DNA of 64,000 nucleotides, taken from Roseateles violae (GTDB taxonomy: Bacteria > Pseudomonadota > Gammaproteobacteria > Burkholderiales > Burkholderiaceae_C). The stretch covers positions 434,001 through 498,000 of the forward strand of contig NZ_JAUHHC010000003.1 in assembly GCF_030410485.1 (NCBI RefSeq). The letters run 5' to 3'. This document shows positions 11,380 to 19,895 of the stretch, piece after piece (position 1 is the first letter of the stretch; the number at the start of each line of letters is the position of its first letter). Under the pieces are notes generated by a model, which had not been told where the DNA came from, did not search any database, and saw nothing but the letters and a program-made list of their open reading frames with translations. The position numbers and the translations under genes are program-made.

Positions 11380-13624
11380 GCAGCAGGCGCTGCACCTCGG
11401 CACGGCGATAGCGGTCATCGATCAGGTGCAGCACGCCCTCGTCGCTGGGCGTGCGGATCACGCGGCCGGCCGCCTGCACGACCTTCTGCAGGCCCGGGTA
11501 CAGATAGGCGTAGTCGTAGCCGGCGCCGAACAGCGCCTGCATGCGCAACCGGATCTGCTCGTTGACCGGGTTCAGCTGCGGCAGGCCCAGGGTCGACAAA
11601 AAGGCGCCAATCAGCCGCCGGCCCGGTAGATCGATGCCCTCCGAGAAGGCGCCGCCCAGCACGGCGAAGCCTATGCCCTGCCCGCCCTCGTCGAAGCGCT
11701 CGAGGAACTGGCGCTGCTCGGCCTCGCCCATGCGCCGCGACTGGCACCAGATCGGCAGGGTCGGGTGTTGCGCCGACAGCAGCTCGGCGACCTGCTGCAG
11801 ATAGTTGTAGCTGCTGAAGAAGGCCAGGTAGTTGCCGGGCCGCGCGGCGAACTGCGCCGCCATCAGATCGACGATGGGTGCCAGCGAGGCGGCGCGGTCG
11901 CGGTAGCGGGTCGAGATCGCGCCGGCGATATGCACCTGCAGCTGCGCGGCGCGAAAGGGCGAGTCCACATCCACCCAGACATGGCGCTCGGGCAGGCCCA
12001 GCAGATCGGCGTAGTAGTCGCTGGGCTGCAGAGTGGCCGAGAACAGGCAGCTGCTGTGCGCCGCCTCCAGCCGCGGCCGCAGAAAGGGCGCCGGCACCAG
12101 ATTGCGCAGGCTGATGACCGAATGACCCAGCTTGGCCGGCGCGGCCGGCCGGACCACGTCGACCAGCGAATGCGCGTCCAGCGTCTCGGTCAAGCGCAGC
12201 CAGTGCAGCGCCTCGAAGCCGAAGTCCAGCAGCGCTGGATCCGGCTCGGCCGCCTGCTCGACCAGATGATCCTGGATCGCCGTGCTGCATTGCTGCAACG
12301 CCTGCAGCAGGCGCTCGGGCACGGCGGGCAGCACGCGGTAGTCCTCGCCCGGCTCCTTGTCCAGCGCGACCCAGGCGCGGCGCAGCTTGTCCAGCGCCTT
12401 CTTGATCGCCGGCACGGCGGCCGCGGCGCGCGAGCGGCGCGCCGCCGTCAGGCTCTCGGGCCGCAGCTCGGCGCTGTACATCAGGCGGCCGCGCTCCACC
12501 AGATTGTGGGCCTCGTCGACCAGCAGGCCGACCCGCCACTGGTTTGCCTGCGTCAAGCCGTGCAGCAGGCCACCCAGATCGAAGTAGTAGTTGTAGTCGC
12601 CGACGACCACGTCCACCCAGCGCGCCAGTTCCTGGCTCAGGTAATAGGGGCAGACCTGGTGCCGCAGCGCCAGCTCGCGCAGCGCCGCCTGCTCCAGCGG
12701 CACGCCGGCCTCCAGCGCCGCCGTGCGCGCGGCCGGCAACCGCTCGTAGAAGCCGCGCGCCAGCGGGCAGGATTCGCCATGGCAGGCCTTGTCCGGATGC
12801 TCGCAGGCCTTGTCGCGCGCGACCAGCTCGAGCACGCGCAGCGGCCCGGCATCGAGGCGGCGCAGGGCGTTCAGCGCCAGTTCGCGGCCCGAGGTCTTGG
12901 CGGCCAGGAAGAAGATCTTGTCCAGGCGCTGCGCCGGCGTCGCCTTCAGCTGCGGGAACAGGGTACCCACCGTCTTGCCGATGCCGGTCGGCGCCTGCGC
13001 CAGCAGGCAGCGGCCGCCGGCCGCGGCGCGGTAGACCGCCTCGGCCAAGGGCCGCTGGCCCTGGCGGAAGCCGTCGAAGGGAAAGCGCAGCGCCGCCAGC
13101 GCCGCGTCGCGCGCTTCGCGATGCGCGATCTGCCGCTGCGCCCAGGCCAGGAAGCGCTCGCAATGCTGCTCGAAATGCTGGCGCAGCGCCGCGGCCGTGC
13201 AGTGCTCGCTGATCAGCGTCTCGCGCTGGCTGCCGATGTCGAAATAGACCAGGCCGACCTCCAGCTGCTCCAGGCCCTCCTGCTGGCACAGCAGCCAGCC
13301 ATAGATCTTGGCCTGCGCCCAGTGCAGCTGCCGCTGCGCCGGCGGCTGGCGCTCGAGCCGACCCTTGTAGGTCTTGACCTCCTCCAGCCGGCCGCGCGCC
13401 GGATCAAAGCCATCGGCACGGCCGCGCACCCGCAGCGGCCCATGGTCGCCGCTCAATGCCAGCTCGCTGCGATAGCCGGCGCCGCGCCGCGCGGCAACCA
13501 GGGCATGGCCGGCGATGCCTTCCAGGGCGGTCGGCGCCGGCGTGAAGCGCAGATCGAGATCGCCCTGCTTGGCGGTGAACTCGCAAAGCTCCCGCACGGC
13601 GACCGTGTAGCGGGGCTCGCTCAC
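11348..13624 (-). CDS. PD-(D/E)XK nuclease-XPD/DinG-like helicase fusion
   Basis: A 758-residue predicted DNA-repair enzyme. Residues 1-160 look like a RecB/Cas4-type nuclease domain: GRADGFD (D71, D74), EEVK (E82, K84) and QAKIY (Q104, Y108) match the catalytic D...(D/E)XK...QxxxY pattern. Residues about 180-758 are an SF2 XPD/DinG-like 5'-3' helicase with Walker A APTGIGKT (211-218) and DEAH box (370-373). It ends with GFAVLGGAFSEGIDLPGR and VVQAAGRVIRTPSDEG (motif VI). Four cysteines (C274, C281, C286, C325) between Walker A and DEAH are placed to bind the iron-sulphur cluster of this family. The GTG start overlaps the upstream gene's stop by GTGA. A LexA-type box precedes the operon, suggesting damage induction. 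Confidence 0.85.
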   Translation of the reverse strand: MSEPRYTVAVRELCEFTAKQGDLDLRFTPAPTALEGIAGHALVAARRGAGYRSELALSGDHGPLRVRGRADGFDPARGRLEEVKTYKGRLERQPPAQRQLHWAQAKIYGWLLCQQEGLEQLEVGLVYFDIGSQRETLISEHCTAAALRQHFEQHCERFLAWAQRQIAHREARDAALAALRFPFDGFRQGQRPLAEAVYRAAAGGRCLLAQAPTGIGKTVGTLFPQLKATPAQRLDKIFFLAAKTSGRELALNALRRLDAGPLRVLELVARDKACEHPDKACHGESCPLARGFYERLPAARTAALEAGVPLEQAALRELALRHQVCPYYLSQELARWVDVVVGDYNYYFDLGGLLHGLTQANQWRVGLLVDEAHNLVERGRLMYSAELRPESLTAARRSRAAAAVPAIKKALDKLRRAWVALDKEPGEDYRVLPAVPERLLQALQQCSTAIQDHLVEQAAEPDPALLDFGFEALHWLRLTETLDAHSLVDVVRPAAPAKLGHSVISLRNLVPAPFLRPRLEAAHSSCLFSATLQPSDYYADLLGLPERHVWVDVDSPFRAAQLQVHIAGAISTRYRDRAASLAPIVDLMAAQFAARPGNYLAFFSSYNYLQQVAELLSAQHPTLPIWCQSRRMGEAEQRQFLERFDEGGQGIGFAVLGGAFSEGIDLPGRRLIGAFLSTLGLPQLNPVNEQIRLRMQALFGAGYDYAYLYPGLQKVVQAAGRVIRTPSDEGVLHLIDDRYRRAEVQRLLPSWWALAPSP

Positions 13625-14421
13625 GGCCGCTCGTCGCCCAGCGCCGCCTGCGGCGACGCGTCCTCGTCGCTGCTCCAGGGCGTGGCCTTGGCCAGCGCCA
13701 GCCAGACGGCGAAGGGCAAGCTGCAGCGGCTGTGGCGGGCCGGGCGCAGCAGCTCGAAGCGGCCGGCGTCCAGCTCGCCATGCAGCACCCAGACGCCGAA
13801 CTGCTCGGGGATCTCCTCGGCCTCGGCCACGCCGGCCGGGAACACGTAATAGCACTCGCTGCACAGCCATTGATAGGCCTGGCGCTTGGCCGCATGGCGC
13901 AGGTCCGACAACAGGTCGGCGCGGCTGGCCTTGATCTCATGCACCATGGGCTGCAGATAGGCCTCCACCGTCGTGTTGCGCACCGAGAACAGATCGGGCC
14001 GGGCCATGCGCCAGACATTGCGCGCCGCGACCGCCGCCGCATCAAGCGGCTCGCCGCTCAGCAGGGGCGGCTGGCCCGCCGGCGCGGCGCCCTCCTCGAC
14101 CAGCGCCCGCAGCGAGAGCTCGCGCCAGACGATGCGGCCCGCGCCCGACAGCTGGGCGGCGAAGCGCTGTGCCAGCCGGTCATGGGCCGACAGCGCGCGC
14201 TGGCCCTGCTGGCGCGATCGGGCCAGCAGGGCGATGCCGGCCTCGGTCAGCGCCAGGGTCTCACGGCCGTCGAGGGCGAGGCGCTGCTCGAGCAGCTGCG
14301 CGGCGAGCAGGTCGATCTCGATGCCGTCGCGGCAGGGCCAGCCGGCCGAGCGCCAGACCTGCATCAGCCGGGTTCGATGCAGACGGGTCAGGACGGGCGC
14401 CGCGCGCAGATCACCGCTCAT
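13621..14421 (-). CDS. PD-(D/E)XK (MmcB-like) putative DNA-repair nuclease
   Basis: A 266-residue protein without a firm family name. The first 80 residues (VWRSAGWPCRDGIEIDLLA, then LALTEAGIALL) look like a winged helix. The C-terminal part holds a PD-(D/E)XK-like core: E101 in WRELSL, P142-D143 in ARPDLFSVR, E162-x-K164 in HEIKASRADLLSDL, then KRQAYQWLCSECYYVFP. That last stretch resembles the MmcB family of DNA-repair nucleases. The ATG at 14419-14421 (MSGDLRAAPV) is the first start after a TATAAT/SOS-box element; the TSS predicted from it falls almost on the ATG. It is coupled by 4 bp to the helicase fusion and probably acts in the same repair pathway. Function is inferred from motifs and context only. 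Confidence 0.6.
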   Translation of the reverse strand: MSGDLRAAPVLTRLHRTRLMQVWRSAGWPCRDGIEIDLLAAQLLEQRLALDGRETLALTEAGIALLARSRQQGQRALSAHDRLAQRFAAQLSGAGRIVWRELSLRALVEEGAAPAGQPPLLSGEPLDAAAVAARNVWRMARPDLFSVRNTTVEAYLQPMVHEIKASRADLLSDLRHAAKRQAYQWLCSECYYVFPAGVAEAEEIPEQFGVWVLHGELDAGRFELLRPARHSRCSLPFAVWLALAKATPWSSDEDASPQAALGDERP

Positions 14422-14422
14422 G

Positions 14423-14444
14423 CCACTGATTATAAATACAGTGG
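14423..14444 (-). promoter_or_regulatory. Putative LexA (SOS) box overlapping a TATAAT -10 element
   Basis: On the minus strand the sequence reads CCACTG, ten A/T-only bases, then CAGTGG: a CTG-N10-CAG element with perfect 6-bp inverted arms. The core CTGTATTTATAATCAG differs from the CTGT-N8-ACAG LexA consensus at one half-site base. The N10 contains a perfect TATAAT (complement of 14429-14434), so LexA bound here would block the promoter. It ends one base before the ATG of the nuclease-helicase operon. Confidence 0.72.
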
Positions 14445-14476
14445 TTCTTCGGCCCGTGCCGCAGCCGGCGCCTACT

Positions 14477-14866
14477 TCAGCCGGCGCCGGGGGCCGGGCC
14501 GGCAACCGGCGGCAGCAGCTTGCGCAGCAGCTCGCGGTCGACCGGCTTGCGCAGATAGTGGTCGAAACGGGCAAAACTTTCCGACACCCGTTCCTCGGCG
14601 CCGCCCCAGCCGGTGACGGCGATCAGCACGATGTCGTCGCCATATCGCTGGCGCAGCCGCTGCGACAGTTCATGCCCGCTGACGCCGGGCATATGGATGT
14701 CCATCAGCACGCACAGCGGCTGGAACTCCTCGATCAGCGACAGCGCCTGCACGCCGCTGCTGGCGGTGCGCACGGTGTAGCCGTCCATCTCCAGCACCAT
14801 CGCCAGGGTCTCCGCCGAGTCGGGCACATCGTCGACGACGACCACGCGGACTTCTTCCTTGCTCAT
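14477..14866 (-). CDS. Stand-alone receiver-domain response regulator
   Basis: A 129-residue CheY-like single-domain protein. VVVVDDVPDSAETLAMVL holds the acidic pocket, CVLMDIHMPGVSGHEL the phospho-acceptor aspartate in LMD, and AVTGWG and YLRKPVD the conserved Thr and Lys. There is no output domain. The ATG at 14864-14866 (MSKEEVRV) follows a GGGGG-rich ribosome site. No histidine kinase gene is adjacent, so the partner is unknown; such receivers often relay phosphate in hybrid-kinase circuits. The gene lies upstream of, and in the same direction as, the nuclease operon, but a separate promoter lies between them. Confidence 0.85.
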   Translation of the reverse strand: MSKEEVRVVVVDDVPDSAETLAMVLEMDGYTVRTASSGVQALSLIEEFQPLCVLMDIHMPGVSGHELSQRLRQRYGDDIVLIAVTGWGGAEERVSESFARFDHYLRKPVDRELLRKLLPPVAGPAPGAG

Positions 14867-15297
14867 CCCCCTGCCCCCTTTACTTTTCGCCAGCACCGAA
14901 CGGCAGCGCGGCCGGCATCATGGCAACCGAGCCTGCTTGGGCGACGCTCAGCCGTTCATCCAGTCCGCACCGCATAGGGCGCTCACACCGGCAGCATGCC
15001 GTGAAGAAAGGACGATAGCCAAAGCAAGCGTGCATTGTCCAGTATCGCCCGCTGCCGCGGTGTCGCCAGCCCGGCCAGCAGGCGCAGGCCCAGACAGGGC
15101 GCCAGCATCGGCATCAGCAGCCGGTGCGGCGCTGCTAGGCAAGCAAGGTACCCAGGCGGCCGGGCAGCGGGCGTCGTGGCGCTTGCGGCGCCAGCACGGC
15201 GCGCGGCAGATGGCCGACCGGCCGTGCCGTCGTCGCCGGCGGGAATTCCGCTTGCCGCTGCCGCAGCAGACCAGGACAGCCAGCGAAAGGACAGATC
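14867..15297. other. Intergenic stretch without a supported gene
   Basis: About 430 bp between the receiver gene and the acidic-protein gene. Short open frames on both strands (for example minus 14948-15142, 64 codons, Ala-rich) have no ribosome site, family motif or sensible composition. It must hold the promoters of two divergent genes, but no clear -35/-10 pair could be recognised. Confidence 0.5.
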
Positions 15298-15732
15298 ATG
15301 GGACGCAGCAGCCTGCTCGGCATCGACCGAGCCCCTCTCGAACCCAAGGGCCGCGACGAAGAGGCGCTGGGGCCCGGCGACAACTCGGACAGCGGCAGCG
15401 ACCGCGCCGGTACGGACAGCCTGCCCTCGGCCGATCCGGCCGAGCCGGTCGACGTGACCCTAGGCCGCGACCTTGCCCATGCGCCGCTGGAGACCCGCGA
15501 GCCGCGAGCACAGGAGGACGGCGCCGACATCTCGGTCGACCAGATCTTCGACGATGAGGAACTGCCCGGCGTCGACAAGGCCGAGGCGATCGACCGCGCG
15601 ATGGCGCCGGATCCCGGCGACGAGGAGGAGGGCGAAGAGGATGATGAAGACGAGGATGAGGATCGCCTGCGCCCGACGGGCAAGAAGGGAAGGACGACAA
15701 ACACCAAGCCGCGCGCCCGACGCGGGGACTGA
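15298..15732 (+). CDS. Acidic, intrinsically disordered hypothetical protein
   Basis: A 144-residue protein with no recognised domain. The start MGRSSLLGIDRAPLEPKGRD follows a GAAAGGACAG ribosome site. It has a Ser/Asp/Gly-rich segment (LGPGDNSDSGSD), then ADISVDQIFDDEELPGVDKAEAIDRAM. A run of Asp/Glu (about 107-122) and a basic tail (KKGRTTNTKPRARRGD) close it. The charge pattern suggests a disordered polyampholyte. I have seen similar MGxSSLLG...LGPGDxSDSGSD openings in Burkholderiales hypothetical proteins, but assign no function. It lies 236 bp upstream of pilB on the same strand; whether it has any link to pili is unknown. Confidence 0.6.
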   Translation: MGRSSLLGIDRAPLEPKGRDEEALGPGDNSDSGSDRAGTDSLPSADPAEPVDVTLGRDLAHAPLETREPRAQEDGADISVDQIFDDEELPGVDKAEAIDRAMAPDPGDEEEGEEDDEDEDEDRLRPTGKKGRTTNTKPRARRGD

Positions 15733-15968
15733 GGGCCCGACAAAGCCGCGTCGGAAGGTGAGGACGGCAAGAGCCGGAGCTCTGAGAGGCCGCCGGTTCG
15801 GGTAGACCCGCAGCCGCGGCCCCGACTGTTGCGCGGCGGACGACGCGGGCATTCAAGCCACGGTAAAAGCGGTGCAAAGCCACGCACCAGAAGGCTTTGC
15901 GGCTTGCGGCTGGGTTTAAAGTCTGACATCCCGCCCCGCAAATCGACCCTCGCCTGTCCGCCGAACCC

Positions 15969-17690
15969 GTGGAAACCACCCTGGTCCAACCGCCCCAGTC
16001 CGCCCTGTCCGGCGTCGCACGGATGCTGGTCCATGCCGGCAAGCTGCAGGCCAAGCAGGCCGAGGAGCTGGTCCGCCAGTCGCGCGAGAAGAAGGTCAGC
16101 TTCGTCAACTCGGTGATCGCCGCCGGCGTCGTCTCGCCGGTCGACCTGGCGCATACCCTGTCGACCGCCCTGGCCTTGCCGCTGCTGGACCTCGGCGCGG
16201 TCGATCCGCAGCGCATGCCGGCGAACATCATCGACGGCAAGCTGGCGGCGCAGTACCAGGTCGTCGCGCTGGGCCGGCGCGGCAACCGGCTGTTCATCGG
16301 CGGCGCCGACCCAACCGACCAGGAGGTGGTCGAGCGGATCAAGTTCGCGACGCAGCTGGCGCCCGAGTGGGTGATCGTCGAACACGACAAGCTGATGAAG
16401 CTGCTCGCCGGCAGCGGCGTCAGCGCCAGCGAGGCGCTGGAGTCGATGGCCGGCGGCGACATCGATTTCGACATCGCCGAGGAAGACGCGGCGCCGCAGC
16501 AGGACGCCGCCGAGCTGGCCGACGTCGAGGACGCGCCGGTCGTGCGCTTTCTGCAGAAGATGCTGGTCGATGCGATCAATATGCGCGCCTCGGATCTGCA
16601 CTTCGAGCCCTACGAATTCCACTACCGGGTGCGCTTCCGCGTCGACGGCGAGCTGCGCGAGATCACCCAGCCGCCGGTGGCGATCAAGGACAAGCTGTCC
16701 TCGCGCATCAAGGTGATCTCGCGGCTGGACATCGCCGAACGCCGCGTGCCGCAGGACGGCCGGATGAAGCTGAAGTTCGGCGCCAAGTCGATCGACTTCC
16801 GCGTCAGCACCTTGCCGACCCTGTTCGGCGAGAAGATCGTGATCCGTATCCTCGACTCCTCCTCGGCCAAGCTGGGCATCGACGCGCTGGGCTACGAGAA
16901 GATCGAGAAGGAACGCCTGATGTCGGCGATCCAGCGGCCCTACGGCATGGTGCTGGTGACCGGCCCGACCGGTTCCGGCAAGACGGTGTCGCTCTACACC
17001 TGCCTGAACATCCTGAACCAGCCGGGCGTCAATATCGCCACCGTCGAGGACCCGGCCGAAATCAACTTGCCAGGCATCAACCAGGTCAATGTCAACGACA
17101 AGGCCGGCCTGACCTTCTCGGCCGCGCTGAAGTCCTTCCTGCGCCAGGATCCGGACATCATCATGGTCGGCGAAATCCGCGACCTGGAGACGGCCGACAT
17201 CGCGATCAAGGCCGCCCAGACCGGCCATATGGTGATGTCGACGCTGCACACCAACGACGCGCCGAAGACGCTGACCCGGCTGCTGAATATGGGCGTCGCG
17301 CCCTTCAATATCGCGTCCAGCGTGCTCTTGATCACCGCCCAGCGCCTGGTGCGGCGCCTGTGCGAGAACTGCAAGGCGGCGGCCGACTATCCGCGCGAGG
17401 CGCTGTTGCGCGCCGGCTATCTGGACGAGGAACTGGACGGCAGCTGGAAGCCCTATCGCGCGGTTGGCTGTTCGAATTGCAACAACGGGTATCGAGGCCG
17501 GGTCGGCCTTTACCAAGTGATGCCGATTACCGAGGCAATCCAGCGCATCATCCTGGCCGAGGGAACGGCGATGGACATCGCCGAGCAGGCGCGCCTCGAT
17601 GGCGTGCGCGATCTGCGGCAATCGGGCCTGGTCAAGGTGCGATCCGGCGTGACGACGCTGGAGGAAGTGCTTTCGGCCACCAATGAATAA
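15969..17690 (+). CDS. pilB: Type IV pilus extension ATPase PilB
   Basis: Cytoplasmic hexameric ATPase that powers pilin polymerisation. The 573-residue protein has the N-terminal MshEN/GspE_N region (about 15-150) and the GspE ATPase core. Core motifs are the Asp box near HFEPYE (211-216), Walker A GPTGSGKT (332-339), Walker B DPDIIMVGEIRD (394-405) and His box STLHTND. A zinc-binding tetracysteine (C465, C468, C501, C504) is also present. The GTG at 15969 gives METTLVQPPQ; no strong ribosome site precedes it, so an internal start is possible, but the N-terminal homology begins soon after. It leads pilB-pilC-pilD. Confidence 0.95.
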   Translation: METTLVQPPQSALSGVARMLVHAGKLQAKQAEELVRQSREKKVSFVNSVIAAGVVSPVDLAHTLSTALALPLLDLGAVDPQRMPANIIDGKLAAQYQVVALGRRGNRLFIGGADPTDQEVVERIKFATQLAPEWVIVEHDKLMKLLAGSGVSASEALESMAGGDIDFDIAEEDAAPQQDAAELADVEDAPVVRFLQKMLVDAINMRASDLHFEPYEFHYRVRFRVDGELREITQPPVAIKDKLSSRIKVISRLDIAERRVPQDGRMKLKFGAKSIDFRVSTLPTLFGEKIVIRILDSSSAKLGIDALGYEKIEKERLMSAIQRPYGMVLVTGPTGSGKTVSLYTCLNILNQPGVNIATVEDPAEINLPGINQVNVNDKAGLTFSAALKSFLRQDPDIIMVGEIRDLETADIAIKAAQTGHMVMSTLHTNDAPKTLTRLLNMGVAPFNIASSVLLITAQRLVRRLCENCKAAADYPREALLRAGYLDEELDGSWKPYRAVGCSNCNNGYRGRVGLYQVMPITEAIQRIILAEGTAMDIAEQARLDGVRDLRQSGLVKVRSGVTTLEEVLSATNE

Positions 17691-17731
17691 AACGGTCCTG
17701 AGCGACCAGGGGCACAAGCCCGGGAGATGAT

Positions 17732-18949
17732 ATGGCGACAGCGGCAGCCAAAGGGGTGAAGGACTTTGTCTACGAGTGGGAGGGCAAGGACCGCAATGGC
17801 AAGATCGTGCGCGGCGAATTGCGCGCCGGCGGCGAGGCGATGGTCAGCGCGACCTTGCGCCGCCAGGGCATCCTGGTCAACAAGGTCAAGAAGCGCCGCA
17901 ACAGCGGCGGCAAGGCGATCAAGCAGAAGGACATCGCCGTCTTCACCCGCCAGCTGGCGACCATGATGCGCGCCGGCGTGCCACTGCTGCAATCGTTCGA
18001 CATCGTCGCCCGCGGCAGCACCAATCCCAAGCTGACCCGGCTCCTGAACGAGATCCGCCAGGACGTCGAGACCGGCACCAGCCTGTCCTCGGCCTTCCGC
18101 AAGCACCCGCTGTACTTCGACGCGCTGTACTGCAATCTGGTCGAGGCCGGTGAATCGGGCGGCATTCTGGAATCGCTGCTGGACCGGCTGGCGATCTACC
18201 AGGAAAAGACGGTCGCGATCAAGAACAAGATCAAGTCGGCGCTGACCTATCCGGTCGCGGTGATGGTGGTCGCCTTCGTGGTCGTCGCCGTCATCATGAT
18301 CTTCGTCGTGCCGGCCTTCAAGGACGTCTTCACCTCCTTCGGTGCCGATCTGCCGGCGCCGACCCTGATGGTGATCGCGATGTCGGAGTTCTTCGTCTCC
18401 TACTGGTATCTGATCTTCGGCGGCATCGGTGGCGGCATCTATTTCTTCCTGCAATCCTGGAGACGTTCCGAGAAGATGCAGAAGAGCATGGACCGGCTGA
18501 TGCTGAAGATCCCGGTGTTCGGCGACCTGCTCTACAAGTCGGCGGTCGCGCGCTGGACCCGCACGCTGTCGACCATGTTCGCCGCCGGCGTGCCGCTGGT
18601 CGAGGCGCTCGATTCGGTCGGCGGCGCTTCCGGCAATGCGGTCTTTTCCGAGGCGACCGAAAAGATCCAGCGTGATGTCTCGACCGGCGCCGCGCTGACG
18701 ACCTCGATGCAGCAGACCGGCATCTTCCCGGTGATGGTGCTGCAGATGGCCTCGATCGGCGAGGAATCGGGCTCGCTGGACCATATGCTGGCCAAGTCGG
18801 CCGAGTTCTACGAGGACGAGGTCGACGAGGCGGTCAAGGCGCTGTCCAGCCTGATGGAGCCCTTCATCATCGTCATTCTCGGCGGCATCATCGGCGGCAT
18901 CGTCGTCTCGATGTACCTGCCCATCTTCAAGCTGGGTCAGGTGGTCTGA
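17732..18949 (+). CDS. pilC: Type IV pilus inner-membrane platform protein PilC
   Basis: Inner-membrane platform that couples PilB (and PilT) to pilin. The 405-residue protein has two T2SSF domains (about 72-195 and 275-398; FTRQLATMMRAGVPLLQSFDIV and RWTRTLSTMFAAGVPLVEALDSV) and three hydrophobic segments near 170-200, 220-240 and 375-400. GGGAGATGAT precedes the ATG. It follows pilB by about 40 bp and precedes pilD by 3 bp. Confidence 0.97.
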   Translation: MATAAAKGVKDFVYEWEGKDRNGKIVRGELRAGGEAMVSATLRRQGILVNKVKKRRNSGGKAIKQKDIAVFTRQLATMMRAGVPLLQSFDIVARGSTNPKLTRLLNEIRQDVETGTSLSSAFRKHPLYFDALYCNLVEAGESGGILESLLDRLAIYQEKTVAIKNKIKSALTYPVAVMVVAFVVVAVIMIFVVPAFKDVFTSFGADLPAPTLMVIAMSEFFVSYWYLIFGGIGGGIYFFLQSWRRSEKMQKSMDRLMLKIPVFGDLLYKSAVARWTRTLSTMFAAGVPLVEALDSVGGASGNAVFSEATEKIQRDVSTGAALTTSMQQTGIFPVMVLQMASIGEESGSLDHMLAKSAEFYEDEVDEAVKALSSLMEPFIIVILGGIIGGIVVSMYLPIFKLGQVV

Positions 18950-18952
18950 GCG

Positions 18953-19885
18953 ATGCAAGCAAGCGAGATCGAATGGCTGCTCTCGCCCTGGGCGCTGGGC
19001 CTGCTGGGCCTGTGCGTGGGCAGCTTTCTGAACGTGGTCATCCACCGCCTGCCGCTGATGCTGGAGCGGCAATGGCTGGCCGAGGCCTGCGGCCAGCTGA
19101 GCGACGGCGCCGAGCTGAGCCGTGCCGCCGCGCTGCCGCGGCCCGAGGCCGACAAGCTGGCCGCCGCGGCGACCAAGCTCAGCGAGCAGGTCCAGAAGCT
19201 GCCCTATCTGGGCATCGCATTGCCGCGCTCACGCTGCCCGTCCTGCGGCCATCAGCTGGCCTGGCACGAGAATCTGCCGCTGCTGGGCTGGCTGCGTCTG
19301 GGCGGCAAATGCGCGGCCTGCAAGGCGCCAATCTCGCTGCGTTATCCGCTGATCGAGCTGGCCACCGGCCTGGCCTTTGCGGGCCTGTCCTGGCGCTTCG
19401 GCGCGCAGCCGAGCACCTTGCTGTGGTGCGGCTTCGTCGCGGCCCTGCTGGCCCTGGCGGCGATCGACTGGGACACCACCCTGCTGCCCGATGCCCTGAA
19501 CCAGCCGCTCTTGTGGGCCGGGCTGGCGGTCGCGCTGTTCGGCTGGACTGTTCCCCTGCCGAACGCGCTGATCGGCGCCCTGCTCGGCTATCTGTCGCTG
19601 TGGTCCATCTACTGGCTGTTCAAGCTGGCGACCGGCAAGGAAGGCATGGGCTACGGCGACTTCAAGCTGCTGGCCGCCCTGGGCGCCTGGCTGGGCTGGC
19701 AGATGATCCTGCCCATCGTGCTCGGCGCCTCGCTGATCGGCGCGATCGTGGGCATCGCGATGAAGATGAGCGCCTCGCTGCGCGAGGGCCGCTACGTGCC
19801 CTTCGGCCCCTTCCTGGCCGGCGGCGGCCTGGTCGTGCTGTTTGCCGGGCCGGAACGCGTGCTGGGCTGGCTCGGCTGGGCTTGA
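18953..19885 (+). CDS. pilD: Prepilin peptidase and N-methyltransferase PilD
   Basis: Inner-membrane aspartic protease that removes prepilin leader peptides and methylates the new N-terminus. The 310-residue, eight-helix-type protein has the zinc tetracysteine C95, C98, C120, C123. The two catalytic aspartates lie in [11 protein letters not shown] (about D172/D174) and GYGDFKL (D236). [12 protein letters not shown] starts the peptidase N-domain. The stretch between HRLP and the first CxxC is longer and more Ala-rich than I expect for PilD. It processes the prepilins encoded at 36.4-39.8 kb. Confidence 0.96.
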   Translation: MQASEIEWLLSPWALGLLGLCVGSFLNVVIHRLPLMLERQWLAEACGQLSDGAELSRAAALPRPEADKLAAAATKLSEQVQKLPYLGIALPRSRCPSCGHQLAWHENLPLLGWLRLGGKCAACKAPISLRYPLIELATGLAFAGLSWRFGAQPSTLLWCGFVAALLALAAIDWDTTLLPDALNQPLLWAGLAVALFGWTVPLPNALIGALLGYLSLWSIYWLFKLATGKEGMGYGDFKLLAALGAWLGWQMILPIVLGASLIGAIVGIAMKMSASLREGRYVPFGPFLAGGGLVVLFAGPERVLGWLGWA

Positions 19886-19895
19886 GCATGGCGCC

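Noticed and set aside
14948-15142. 64-codon minus frame between the receiver gene and the acidic protein gene
   Set aside because: Ala/Gly-rich, no ribosome site, no recognisable feature.
15135-17717. Minus-strand 860-codon frame opposite pilB
   Set aside because: Antisense of a certain gene; composition of a shadow frame.
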